From Lachnospiraceae bacterium (GTDB lineage Bacteria > Bacillota > Clostridia > Lachnospirales > Lachnospiraceae): 64,000 nucleotides of DNA. A model generated the notes under the pieces. It ran no database searches, was not told the DNA's origin, and worked only from the letters and a program-made list of their open reading frames with translations. Positions 18,852 through 26,420 of this stretch are shown piece by piece. Location of the stretch: positions 45,157-109,156 of the forward strand of contig JAFSCH010000032.1 in assembly GCA_017436865.1 (NCBI GenBank), written 5' to 3'. Positions within the stretch are counted from its first letter, which is position 1, and each line of letters opens with the position of its first letter. A program made the position numbers and the translations under genes.

Positions 18852-19457
18852 ATGCAGCAGATACCAAGACCGTATGAAATATACAGACATTTTAAAGGGA
18901 TGCAATACCAAATATTATCACTTGCAACGCATTCAGAGACCAGTGAACAGATGGTGGTATATCAGCAGTTGTATGCTCCTTTCGGAGTATATGTAAGACC
19001 ACTTGCCATGTTTATGAGCAAGGTTGATAAGGAAAAATATCCTCAGATACAGCAGGAATATCGTTTTGAGAAGGTGCAGGCTCCGGCATGTGAGATGAAT
19101 GCAGTGCAGATTTTGGAAGAGACAGTTGCACAGAAAAATATGTCACAGCAGTCTTGTGTGTATGAAGAAGTTGAAACAGAGAGAGTAGGAGTTCCAAAAG
19201 CTCCTGAAGAGACACTCATAAAAGGAGATGAACCAGCTTTAGATTCAGGACTGTTAAAATTCTTGGAAGCAGATACTTATGAAGAAAAATTGGAAATATT
19301 GAATATGTTACATCCAAGAATAACAGATGCTATGATTGATACCATGGCAGTATGCCTTGATATAGAAGTAAAAAGTGGAGACATTGAACAGCGTTATAGT
19401 GAGATTTTGAATTGTCTTTTGACGATGGAGCGCTTTGAGTGTAATCGTCTTAGATAG
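18852..19457 (+). CDS. DUF1653-domain protein
   Basis: About 201 residues from the ATG at 18852 (MQQIPRPYEIYRHFKG), preceded by GGGAGG; earlier in-frame starts lie in or next to the MITE. Residues 1-70 are a complete DUF1653 domain (PYEIYRHFKG, YQQLYAPFGVYVRPLAMF), a small SH3-like fold often found alone in bacteria. The remainder is a charged linker and a helical tail (LLKFLEADTYEEKLEILNML) of unknown role. The gap to mutY is 14 bases, so the two are probably co-transcribed. Confidence 0.85.
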   Translation: MQQIPRPYEIYRHFKGMQYQILSLATHSETSEQMVVYQQLYAPFGVYVRPLAMFMSKVDKEKYPQIQQEYRFEKVQAPACEMNAVQILEETVAQKNMSQQSCVYEEVETERVGVPKAPEETLIKGDEPALDSGLLKFLEADTYEEKLEILNMLHPRITDAMIDTMAVCLDIEVKSGDIEQRYSEILNCLLTMERFECNRLR

Positions 19458-19471
19458 GAATAAAGGAGATT

Positions 19472-20557
19472 ATGGAACAGTTTCAATTAGAAAGAATTGT
19501 TGAACCGTTGCTTTCCTGGTATAATGCAAATGCAAGGATTCTGCCATGGAGAGAAGAACCCACAGCATATCGAGTATGGGTTTCAGAGATTATGCTTCAG
19601 CAGACAAGAGTAGAGGCGGTAAAGCCATACTATGAGCGTTTCATGAAGTCGCTTCCGGATGTGAGAGCATTAGCTATGGCAGAAGAGGAAACACTATTAA
19701 AGCTTTGGGAAGGACTTGGATATTACAATCGTGTGCGGAATCTGAATAAGGCAGCTGTACAGATTATGGAAAAATATAATGGTGTGATTCCGGATACCTA
19801 TGAAGAATTATGCGACTTACCGGGAATTGGCAGTTATACGGCCGGGGCAGTTGCTTCCATTGCCTATCAGCGATGTGTCCCGGCAGTGGACGGGAATGTT
19901 CTTAGGGTAATTTCCAGAATACGACTGGATGAGAGAGATATTTTGCTGGCAAGTGTAAAAAAGAGTGTAGAGCAGGATTTGAAGCAAATTATGCCTGCTG
20001 ACAGACCGGGAGATTTCAATCAGGCATTGATGGAGCTTGGTGCAACGGTTTGTATACCGAATGGTGAGCCAAAGTGTGGGGAGTGCCCGTGGTATTCTTT
20101 TTGCATGGCAAGGGAACAGGGATGTATGACAGAATATCCGAAAAAGACACAGAAAAAGGCACGTAGCATAGAATATAAAACAATACTTGTATTACAGGAT
20201 GAACAAAAGACAGCACTTCAGAAGCGTCCAGCTAAAGGGTTACTTGCCGGTATGTATGAATTTCCATGGATGGAAGGAATACAGGATGAGGATAGTGTTT
20301 TAGAACATTTGAAAACCTTGGGAATACAGGTGATTCACATTAAAAAATTAGAGGAGAGTAAGCATATCTTTTCTCATAAGGAATGGCATATGACAGGTTA
20401 TGCAATACGTGTGGATGAGCTAGAACGTTCCGGGGATAAAAGTGGTCTGCTATTTGTAGAGCGGGAAGAAACACAGGAGAGGTATGCGATTCCAGCAGCG
20501 TATGCAGCGTATACGAAGTATCTTGATATAAAATTAGGGAGTGAAAAGTTTCGGTAG
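19472..20557 (+). CDS. mutY: A/G-specific adenine DNA glycosylase
   Basis: 361 residues. It removes adenine mispaired with 8-oxoguanine. Catalytic Glu in EIMLQQTRVEAV (about 34-45), helix-hairpin-helix LPGIGSYTAGAVASIAY, catalytic Asp in AVDGNVLRV, and the iron-sulfur cluster loop CIPNGEPKCGECPWYSFC. The first Cys gap is 7 residues where classical MutY has 6. The C-terminal NUDIX-like domain (about 230-350) recognises 8-oxoG. AAGGAG lies before the ATG. It is between the DUF1653 gene and a glycosyltransferase gene. Confidence 0.95.
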   Translation: MEQFQLERIVEPLLSWYNANARILPWREEPTAYRVWVSEIMLQQTRVEAVKPYYERFMKSLPDVRALAMAEEETLLKLWEGLGYYNRVRNLNKAAVQIMEKYNGVIPDTYEELCDLPGIGSYTAGAVASIAYQRCVPAVDGNVLRVISRIRLDERDILLASVKKSVEQDLKQIMPADRPGDFNQALMELGATVCIPNGEPKCGECPWYSFCMAREQGCMTEYPKKTQKKARSIEYKTILVLQDEQKTALQKRPAKGLLAGMYEFPWMEGIQDEDSVLEHLKTLGIQVIHIKKLEESKHIFSHKEWHMTGYAIRVDELERSGDKSGLLFVEREETQERYAIPAAYAAYTKYLDIKLGSEKFR

Positions 20558-20590
20558 CATTATGTATTAAGAAGAAAAGAGGAAGAGATT

Positions 20591-21616
20591 ATGAAACTAT
20601 TATCAATTGCAATACCATGCTATAATTCGTCGGCATATATGAGAAACTGTATTGAGTCATTATTACCAGGTGGTGAAGATGTAGAGATTATTATTGTAAA
20701 TGATGGTTCCAAGGACAATACTCCTGATATTGCAGAGGAATACAGAGAACGTTTTCCTAGTATTATTAAGGTAGTAAATAAGGAAAATGGTGGTCATGGT
20801 TCTGCGGTAAACAGTGGAATGGAGCATGCGACAGGTTTATATTTTAAAGTTGTAGATAGTGATGACTGGGTAAATCAGAGTGCCTATATAAAAATTTTAA
20901 ATACTTTAAAAGATTTGGTGAAGGATGGCAAATCCATAGATATGCTGATAAGCAACTTTGTATATGAAAAAGAAGGTGAGAAGCGTAAAAAGGTGATGAA
21001 GTATCATCGTGCTCTTCCTCAGGACCGTGTGTTTACTTGGAATGATGTAAAGCATTTCAGAGTAGGACAATATATATTAATGCATTCCGTTATATATCGA
21101 ACCAATTTGTTAAGAGAGTGTGGATTGAAACTTCCAGAGCATACCTTCTATGTGGATAATATTTTCGTATTTAATCCATTGCCGTATGTAAAGACGATGT
21201 ATTATTTGGATGTGAATTTCTATCGTTATTATATCGGAAGAGCAGATCAGTCTGTTAATGAGCAGGTTATGATAGGTAGAATAGACCAGCAAATTAAAGT
21301 AAATAAGCTGATGGTTGATTATTACGTGGATGAGATGGCAAGAATTCATGCAAACGGCAAAGTAAAGCGTTATATGCGTAATTATCTAGATATTATTACG
21401 ACGGTTTCTTCAGTTTTACTGATTCGTTCCGGATTGGAAGAGAATCTGGAAAAAAAGAAAGAGCTATGGAAGTATATTCAGGAAAAGGATAAGTGGTTAT
21501 GGACTAGATTGCGTTGTGGCATACTTGGAAATGCAATGAATCTACCGGGAAAGATTGGAAGAAGGATTTCCGTAGACGGATATAAAATTTGTCAAAGGAT
21601 ATTCCATTTTAATTAA
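20591..21616 (+). CDS. Family 2 glycosyltransferase
   Basis: 341 residues. The GT-A domain starts at once: LLSIAIPCYNSSAYMRNCIES, then IIIVNDGSKDNT (first Asp), NGGHGSAVNSGMEHA and the metal-binding KVVDSDDWV. The C-terminal 120 residues are helical with a basic tail. No membrane segment is obvious, so it is a cytoplasmic inverting transferase acting on an unknown sugar acceptor. GAGGAAGAG lies before the ATG. It is 33 bases after mutY; functional linkage to repair genes is not evident. Confidence 0.92.
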   Translation: MKLLSIAIPCYNSSAYMRNCIESLLPGGEDVEIIIVNDGSKDNTPDIAEEYRERFPSIIKVVNKENGGHGSAVNSGMEHATGLYFKVVDSDDWVNQSAYIKILNTLKDLVKDGKSIDMLISNFVYEKEGEKRKKVMKYHRALPQDRVFTWNDVKHFRVGQYILMHSVIYRTNLLRECGLKLPEHTFYVDNIFVFNPLPYVKTMYYLDVNFYRYYIGRADQSVNEQVMIGRIDQQIKVNKLMVDYYVDEMARIHANGKVKRYMRNYLDIITTVSSVLLIRSGLEENLEKKKELWKYIQEKDKWLWTRLRCGILGNAMNLPGKIGRRISVDGYKICQRIFHFN

Positions 21617-21624
21617 CATAAGGC

Positions 21625-21653
21625 TTGTCAAATTCTGTTAAAGTTATTATACT
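21625..21653 (+). promoter_or_regulatory. Probable glyA promoter
   Basis: TTGTCA (21625-21630), 17-base spacer, TATACT (21648-21653), ending 65 bases before the glyA ATG. The leader shows no riboswitch-like fold. Confidence 0.65.
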
Positions 21654-21718
21654 AAATAGTAATTGCTGTATAAATATTAGAGCAATTGATAAAATGAGAT
21701 GATATGTGGAGGTTAAGC

Positions 21719-22957
21719 ATGTACACACTTGATGAAGTAAAGAAAGTTGATGCCCAAATCGCTGACGCGATTGTGGAAGAGCAGGCAAGACAGAATAGCC
21801 ATATTGAGCTTATTGCATCTGAGAACTGGGTAAGCAAGGCTGTTATGGCAGCAATGGGTAGCCCTTTAACGAATAAATATGCAGAAGGATATCCAGGAAA
21901 GAGATACTATGGCGGATGTGAAGTAGTAGACGTTGTAGAAAATCTTGCAATTGAACGAGCAAAGGAATTATTCGGATGTGATTATGCAAATGTTCAGCCA
22001 CATTCAGGAGCACAGGCTAACATGGCAGTACAGTTTGCTGTTTTAGAGCCAGGTGATACTGTTATGGGTATGAACCTTGATCATGGCGGACATCTGACAC
22101 ATGGTTCACCAGTTAATATGTCTGGTAAGTATTTCAATATTGTTCCTTACGGTGTAGATGATAATGGCTTCCTTGATTACGATAAAATGGAACAGCTTGC
22201 TTTAGAATGCAAGCCTAAGATGATTATTGCAGGTGCAAGTGCATATGCAAGAACAATTGATTTCAAGCGTTTTAGAGAAGTAGCAGATAAGGTTGGAGCT
22301 GTATTAATGGTAGATATGGCTCATATTGCAGGTCTTGTTGCAGCAGGACTTCATCCAAGTCCAATGCCTTATGCAGATGTTGTAACAACAACAACACATA
22401 AGACATTAAGAGGACCTAGAGGTGGTCTTATTCTTGCAAATAAGGAAGCAGCAGAGAAGTTTAACTTCAATAAGGCAATCTTCCCAGGAATCCAGGGTGG
22501 TCCTTTAATGCATGTTATTGCAGGTAAGGCAGTATGCTTTAAGGAAGCTCTTTCTGATGAGTTCAAGGCTTATCAGAAGCAGATTATTGCAAATGCACAG
22601 GCACTTTGCAATGGTTTAATCAGCAGAGATATCAAGATTGTTTCTGGTGGAACAGACAATCATTTAATGCTTGTTGACCTTACTACATATGATTTAACAG
22701 GTAAGGCAGTAGAGAAGTTACTTGATGAAGCACATATCACATGTAATAAGAATACAATTCCTAATGATCCAAAGTCTCCATTTGTTACAAGTGGTATCAG
22801 ACTTGGTACTCCAGCTATCACAAGCCGTGGTATGAACGAAGAAGATATGGATAAGATTGCGGAAGCGATTGCATTAGTAATCAAGAAGCAGGAAGCAGGC
22901 GTTGCAGAAGCAAGAGCAATTGTTCAGGAATTAACAGATAAGTATCCATTAGTATAA
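21719..22957 (+). CDS. glyA: Serine hydroxymethyltransferase
   Basis: 412 residues from the ATG at 21719 ([14 protein letters not shown]), which has GGAGG 6 bases upstream. It interconverts serine plus tetrahydrofolate with glycine plus methylene-tetrahydrofolate, the main one-carbon entry. Family signatures: [42 protein letters not shown], and [14 protein letters not shown] with the PLP Lys at 228. Codon use is that of a highly expressed gene. Monocistronic, with a strong terminator. Confidence 0.97.
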   Translation: MYTLDEVKKVDAQIADAIVEEQARQNSHIELIASENWVSKAVMAAMGSPLTNKYAEGYPGKRYYGGCEVVDVVENLAIERAKELFGCDYANVQPHSGAQANMAVQFAVLEPGDTVMGMNLDHGGHLTHGSPVNMSGKYFNIVPYGVDDNGFLDYDKMEQLALECKPKMIIAGASAYARTIDFKRFREVADKVGAVLMVDMAHIAGLVAAGLHPSPMPYADVVTTTTHKTLRGPRGGLILANKEAAEKFNFNKAIFPGIQGGPLMHVIAGKAVCFKEALSDEFKAYQKQIIANAQALCNGLISRDIKIVSGGTDNHLMLVDLTTYDLTGKAVEKLLDEAHITCNKNTIPNDPKSPFVTSGIRLGTPAITSRGMNEEDMDKIAEAIALVIKKQEAGVAEARAIVQELTDKYPLV

Positions 22958-22980
22958 AATTTTATATAAAAATAAAACGA

Positions 22981-23017
22981 AATCCCCGACATAGGTTTTC
23001 TTATGTCGGGGATTTGT
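22981..23017 (+). terminator. glyA terminator
   Basis: Thirteen-pair stem AATCCCCGACATA/TATGTCGGGGATT with an 8-base loop. Confidence 0.88.
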
Positions 23018-23119
23018 GTTATGATATTTATAAGGGAAATGAATTTTTGTACTTGATATGGTAGTGTAGATAGGGATGATAATACTAGAAGTAGTAGTTG
23101 AGAAAAATGGAGAAAACGG

Positions 23120-24448
23120 ATGAAGAAGGAAGAATTAACGAGTAGAGAAAAAAGAAGGCGCAGGAGAATAAGAAGTCAGGTAATAGCGTATGTTGTTTTA
23201 GGGCTTTCTATCATATTAGTAGGAGTCGGTATCTTTTTTGGAATAAGGGCAGCCATGAAGGGAATAAAATCCTATAATCAGGGAGTGAGTGATGCTTTGG
23301 CCGAGGCAGAATCCAAGGCTGCGCAGGAAAATGAAGCTTTAGAAATGTCATCTGAGGCTGTGACGCAAGAAGGAACGGAGGAAGAAGTGACACAGCAGGA
23401 GCAGATGGCAGAAACAGAAAATGTACCGCTTGATGAGCTGGTAAGTGCACTTTTGGCGGAAATGACGTTAGAGGAGAAGGTTGCGGGAATGTTTGTGGTA
23501 ACCCCTGAAGCGATTACTGGTGTTGGGAAAGTGGTACAAGCTGGAGAAGGTACGAAAAAAGCACTTGAAGAAAATCCTGTAGGTGGAATGATATATACGG
23601 AACGTAACTATAAGTCAGATGAACAGTTTTTAGAGATGCTGACAAATTCTAGGGCTTATGCGAAATATCCTATGTTTCTTGCTGTATGGCAAGAATGTGG
23701 AGCTTCCGGAAAGTTTGGAGTTTTTGAAACAGCAAAGGCGTCTGAGCTGACAGGAGCGGATGCAGTAAAGGAAGCATACGGACAGATTGCAGATAAGCTT
23801 GCTGGTTATGGAATAAATATGAATATTGCACCTGTGGCAGATGTGGTTTCGGAAGAGGGAAATCCTTCTTTACAGGGAAGGACTTTTGGAAGTGACGCAA
23901 CAACAGCGGCTCCTCTTGTAAAGTCGGCAGTGGAAGCAATGCAGGATAAAGAAGTCAGTGCGGTATTAACAAAATTTCCAGGAGAAGGTTCTATTGATAC
24001 CACTCAGGGGATGAAAATTACAAAGTCATTAGAGGAACTAAAAAATAGCGAATTTCTGACCTATCAGATGGCGATTGAGAATGGCGTGGATTGTATTATG
24101 GTATCTCATGCAACGGCACCAGAGGTTACGGGAGATGAAACACCGTGTTCCTTATCAAACGTTGTAATTCAAGATATTTTAAGAACTACACTCGGGTTTG
24201 AGGGTGTGGTTATGACAGATATGCTTAATGACAAAAATATTACAAAAAAATATTCTGATGCAGAAGCGGCAGTTGCCGCAGTACTTGCTGGTGCTGATGT
24301 TTTACTTATGCCAAATGACTATTTCAAAGCATACGAAGGTATTATGAAAGCGATAGAGGAGGGAACCATTACAGAAGAACGGATTCAAGAATCTCTTGTT
24401 CGTATTTATCGCTTAAAATATAAGCATGCTTTAGATGAAGTAGAATAG
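23120..24448 (+). CDS. Membrane-anchored GH3-like protein with lost catalytic dyad
   Basis: 442 residues. A basic start (SREKRRRRRIRSQ) and one membrane segment (about 21-43) precede a Glu/Ala/Gln linker (50-105) and a family 3 glycoside hydrolase-like domain (about 107-438), so the domain is outside the cell. Family relatives such as NagZ carry KHFPGHGDTxxDSH; here the place reads TKFPGEGSIDTTQ, lacking the His residues of the acid/base dyad. The nucleophile Asp may remain in VVMTDMLND. The conserved IAPVADV (as NMNIAPVADV) is present. It could be an inactive sugar-binding derivative. Single gene. Confidence 0.85.
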   Translation: MKKEELTSREKRRRRRIRSQVIAYVVLGLSIILVGVGIFFGIRAAMKGIKSYNQGVSDALAEAESKAAQENEALEMSSEAVTQEGTEEEVTQQEQMAETENVPLDELVSALLAEMTLEEKVAGMFVVTPEAITGVGKVVQAGEGTKKALEENPVGGMIYTERNYKSDEQFLEMLTNSRAYAKYPMFLAVWQECGASGKFGVFETAKASELTGADAVKEAYGQIADKLAGYGINMNIAPVADVVSEEGNPSLQGRTFGSDATTAAPLVKSAVEAMQDKEVSAVLTKFPGEGSIDTTQGMKITKSLEELKNSEFLTYQMAIENGVDCIMVSHATAPEVTGDETPCSLSNVVIQDILRTTLGFEGVVMTDMLNDKNITKKYSDAEAAVAAVLAGADVLLMPNDYFKAYEGIMKAIEEGTITEERIQESLVRIYRLKYKHALDEVE

Positions 24449-24449
24449 T

Positions 24450-24496
24450 GTTACTGTTAAGACAACATTTATTACTGGAATGGACTGAACAGTGAC
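24450..24496 (+). repeat. Short MITE-related element
   Basis: 47 bases starting GTTACTGTTAAG and ending CTGAACAGTGAC, similar to the two ends of the MITEs at 17160 and 18658 with the middle missing. Its right 27 bases align with the MITE right end. It abuts the stop codon of the GH3-like gene. No clear target duplication. Confidence 0.5.
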
Positions 24497-24543
24497 CAGA
24501 AGAAAAAAATATAAGAAAAATATAAGAAAAATTAAAAACAGTG

Positions 24544-24572
24544 TTGACATACTTATAGAAAAGTAGTATAGT
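24544..24572 (+). promoter_or_regulatory. tRNA-Gly promoter
   Basis: TTGACA (24544-24549), 17-base spacer, TATAGT (24567-24572), 41 bases before the mature tRNA. Confidence 0.85.
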
Positions 24573-24612
24573 ATATCTTGTTCGCGGGACATACACAGTG
24601 AACAAGGTACAT

Positions 24613-24685
24613 GCGATAGTGGCGTAGTTGGTAACGCGCGACCTTGCCAAGGTCGAGACCGCGGGTTCGAGCCCCGTCTATCGCT
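24613..24685 (+). tRNA. tRNA-Gly (anticodon GCC)
   Basis: 73 bases with all arms: acceptor GCGATAG/CTATCGC with discriminator T, D-arm GCGTAGTTGGTAACGC, anticodon loop TTGCCAA on a 5-pair stem (anticodon GCC at 24646-24648), and T-arm GCGGGTTCGAGCCCCGT. CCA is not encoded. Confidence 0.97.
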
Positions 24686-24690
24686 CTCAA

Positions 24691-24719
24691 AAAGCTTCTG
24701 ATATTTCAGGAGCTTTTTT
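24691..24719 (+). terminator. tRNA-Gly terminator
   Basis: Ten-pair stem AAAGCTTCTG/CAGGAGCTTT (one G-T pair), 6-base loop, then T-run. Confidence 0.88.
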
Positions 24720-24814
24720 CGCATGTAACTAAAATTGTATTTAAAGAAATATACTTTGCAAACAGAATAGAAAGTGATGTATGATACAGATAGAGAATAA
24801 AAGGAGGTAGCAGA

Positions 24815-25015
24815 ATGGAAAAGAAATTCAAGGAATTATATCTTGCAGGAGAAATCGAGTTTGAAGCAATAGATGATTACAGCTATGATTGGGGCATGAG
24901 TGATGAGGAATGTACTTTGGCTGAATATCTTGGGTTGAATGAAGAGGAAGAGGATGCATGGGTAAGTGAAAGTGAAGATGCATTGAGAGAATTATTGGAC
25001 AAGCAAAAAAAATAG
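24815..25015 (+). CDS. Small acidic protein, unknown function
   Basis: 66 residues, strongly acidic (about 20 Asp/Glu), with no membrane segment or Cys motif. Helical by pattern: EKKFKELYLAGEIEFEAIDD, then SDEECTLAEYLGLNEEEEDA. AAGGAGG lies 7 bases before the ATG, which strongly supports translation. It follows the tRNA terminator and is a single gene. The composition suggests a small partner or modulator protein, but no function is assigned. Confidence 0.8.
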   Translation: MEKKFKELYLAGEIEFEAIDDYSYDWGMSDEECTLAEYLGLNEEEEDAWVSESEDALRELLDKQKK

Positions 25016-25155
25016 ACAAAGCGAATTGCGTTTGCGGGAATTAGAATCCTTTCGTTTTATTACTTTTGCCTAAACAGTTTACATAATAATTAATTATGAG
25101 ATGTAAAGTGTGTAAAATGACGAAAAATGAGAATAAAGATTGTAAATGAGTGAAA

Positions 25156-25184
25156 TTGACAGACGATTTGCGAGAATATATAAT
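25156..25184 (+). promoter_or_regulatory. Consensus SigA promoter
   Basis: TTGACA (25156-25161), 17-base spacer, TATAAT (25179-25184): full match at both boxes, for the lipoprotein gene at 25251. Confidence 0.85.
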
Positions 25185-25250
25185 CATAATACACTCTTTG
25201 AAACGGACATACATTGGTAAAGGGAAGTAATAGATAACGGGGGGATTCGT

Positions 25251-25943
25251 ATGAAGAAAAAGTGTGTATTTGTGGAATTTTTGACAGTTGTAGTATGGAG
25301 CTTAACTGCATGCGGGGCTGTGTTTTCTATGGATTCTGTTGAAGCAATGGAGCCACGCGTTATTGTGATAAAGGATGAAGTGGTATCGCCATTATCAAAA
25401 CAATCTAAAAAGGAAACAATGACAGATTCTGATCAGGAAGTGCTTTTCGAGGAAAAAAGAGCTTGGACAGCAGATGCAACAGAAGAGGAGGCGTATGTTG
25501 TATTACAATCCGATAATATAGAAGAGACTGCTGATTCAATGGTAGATGAGTCAGATTTTGCAGCTGATATTCAAGGAACTGTTGTAAGGCTGGATGAAGA
25601 AATTAATCAGTTGATGAATGAGCTTGGGGCGCCGGATCGTTTTACAGAGACGGTAAGCAATCCAAGAATCGGAAGCGATAAGACATATACCTATAATGGT
25701 ATTGTGATTTCTACCAATCCGAGAAATGGAAAAGATATTGTAAGTAGTATTCAGTATTGTGGAGAGGAAAAAACATTATCAGGAGTTGGCATAGGAAGTA
25801 CAAGAGCGGATATAGAGGCGGCTTATGGAATAGATTATCTGATTGACCCGGATTATATTATTTATACTTATGGTGAGAATGCAAAGCTATATTTTCAAAT
25901 GAACGATGAGAAATGTGAATATATTGAATTGGTTTGGGAATGA
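25251..25943 (+). CDS. Secreted or lipid-anchored protein, unknown function
   Basis: 230 residues. The signal peptide (1-21) ends in LTAC, a plausible lipobox, though the hydrophobic core is short and interrupted (WSLTACGAVFSM), so simple secretion is possible. A polar linker (30-110) precedes a strand-rich C-terminal domain (about 115-230) holding a two-part repeat, INQLMNELGAPDRF and IGSTRADIEAAYGIDY, of the kind seen in BLIP/SmpA-like folds. GGGG precedes the ATG. It has its own consensus promoter and a weak terminator. Confidence 0.75.
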   Translation: MKKKCVFVEFLTVVVWSLTACGAVFSMDSVEAMEPRVIVIKDEVVSPLSKQSKKETMTDSDQEVLFEEKRAWTADATEEEAYVVLQSDNIEETADSMVDESDFAADIQGTVVRLDEEINQLMNELGAPDRFTETVSNPRIGSDKTYTYNGIVISTNPRNGKDIVSSIQYCGEEKTLSGVGIGSTRADIEAAYGIDYLIDPDYIIYTYGENAKLYFQMNDEKCEYIELVWE

Positions 25944-25953
25944 GAATAAATGA

Positions 25954-25990
25954 ACCCTCTGGTTTTGAAAAAGAAACCAGGGGGTATTTG
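25954..25990 (+). terminator. Probable terminator
   Basis: ACCCTCTGGTTT paired with AAACCAGGGGGT, 8-base loop, weak T-run. Confidence 0.65.
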
Positions 25991-26018
25991 TTTGTAGAAT
26001 AGAGACAAACATAAAAAA

Positions 26019-26042
26019 TGCACTTTAGTAAACTAAAGTGCA
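26019..26042. promoter_or_regulatory. Perfect palindrome, possible operator
   Basis: TGCACTTTAGT-AA-ACTAAAGTGCA: 11-base perfect arms around two bases, without a T-run, in an AT-rich gap. The 2-base centre disfavours an RNA hairpin, so a regulator-binding site is more likely. Its regulator is unknown. Confidence 0.45.
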
Positions 26043-26127
26043 CTTAAGTCAAACTTCAGTATACATCATAACATAAATAAAAATAAAAGTCTAGTAATAT
26101 TAGGTGGATTTAGTATACTAATAATAT

Positions 26128-26153
26128 GTTACTGGAACGGTGTGAATAGTAAC
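26128..26153 (+). repeat. Solo MITE right-end hairpin
   Basis: GTTACTGGAACGGTGTGAATAGTAAC aligned by eye to the last 27 bases of the MITEs (GTAACTATGAAGG...AATAGTTAC). Its ends can pair (GTTACT/AGTAAC). Confidence 0.5.
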
Positions 26154-26158
26154 TATAA

Positions 26159-26396
26159 CATTCAGGTCAAACCTTACTTTGAATTAGCAAATGAGTTGCT
26201 GGGTTTCGGTGTGGCAAAGCAGCAACATTGTGTATGGTTGAACTGGTACTCAAATATATAACCCCGTAGATATATGGGAAGTGTATATGGAAGCAACATA
26301 AATTGGCTATGCCTAAAATGCAACGAGAAGTGAGTGTGGAAAATCCATTAATGAAAGATTTTTCACACGGTGAATTTGTGTAAAATACAAGTTCAC
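26159..26396 (+). ncRNA. Candidate structured RNA or leader upstream of the HelD gene
   Basis: 238 non-coding bases with several stems: GTTGCTG/CAGCAAC with an AATG/CATT extension (near 26191-26228), GTGTGGAAAATC/GATTTTTCACAC (26334-26368) and GTGAATTTGT/ACAAGTTCAC (26370-26396). The last hairpin ends 24 bases before the HelD start codon. No known riboswitch signature (T-box, SAM, cobalamin, THF) is seen. It may be an independent small RNA or a regulated leader; the evidence is secondary structure only. Confidence 0.4.
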
Positions 26397-26420
26397 TGGA
26401 TTCAGAAAGAGTGGAAAAAT

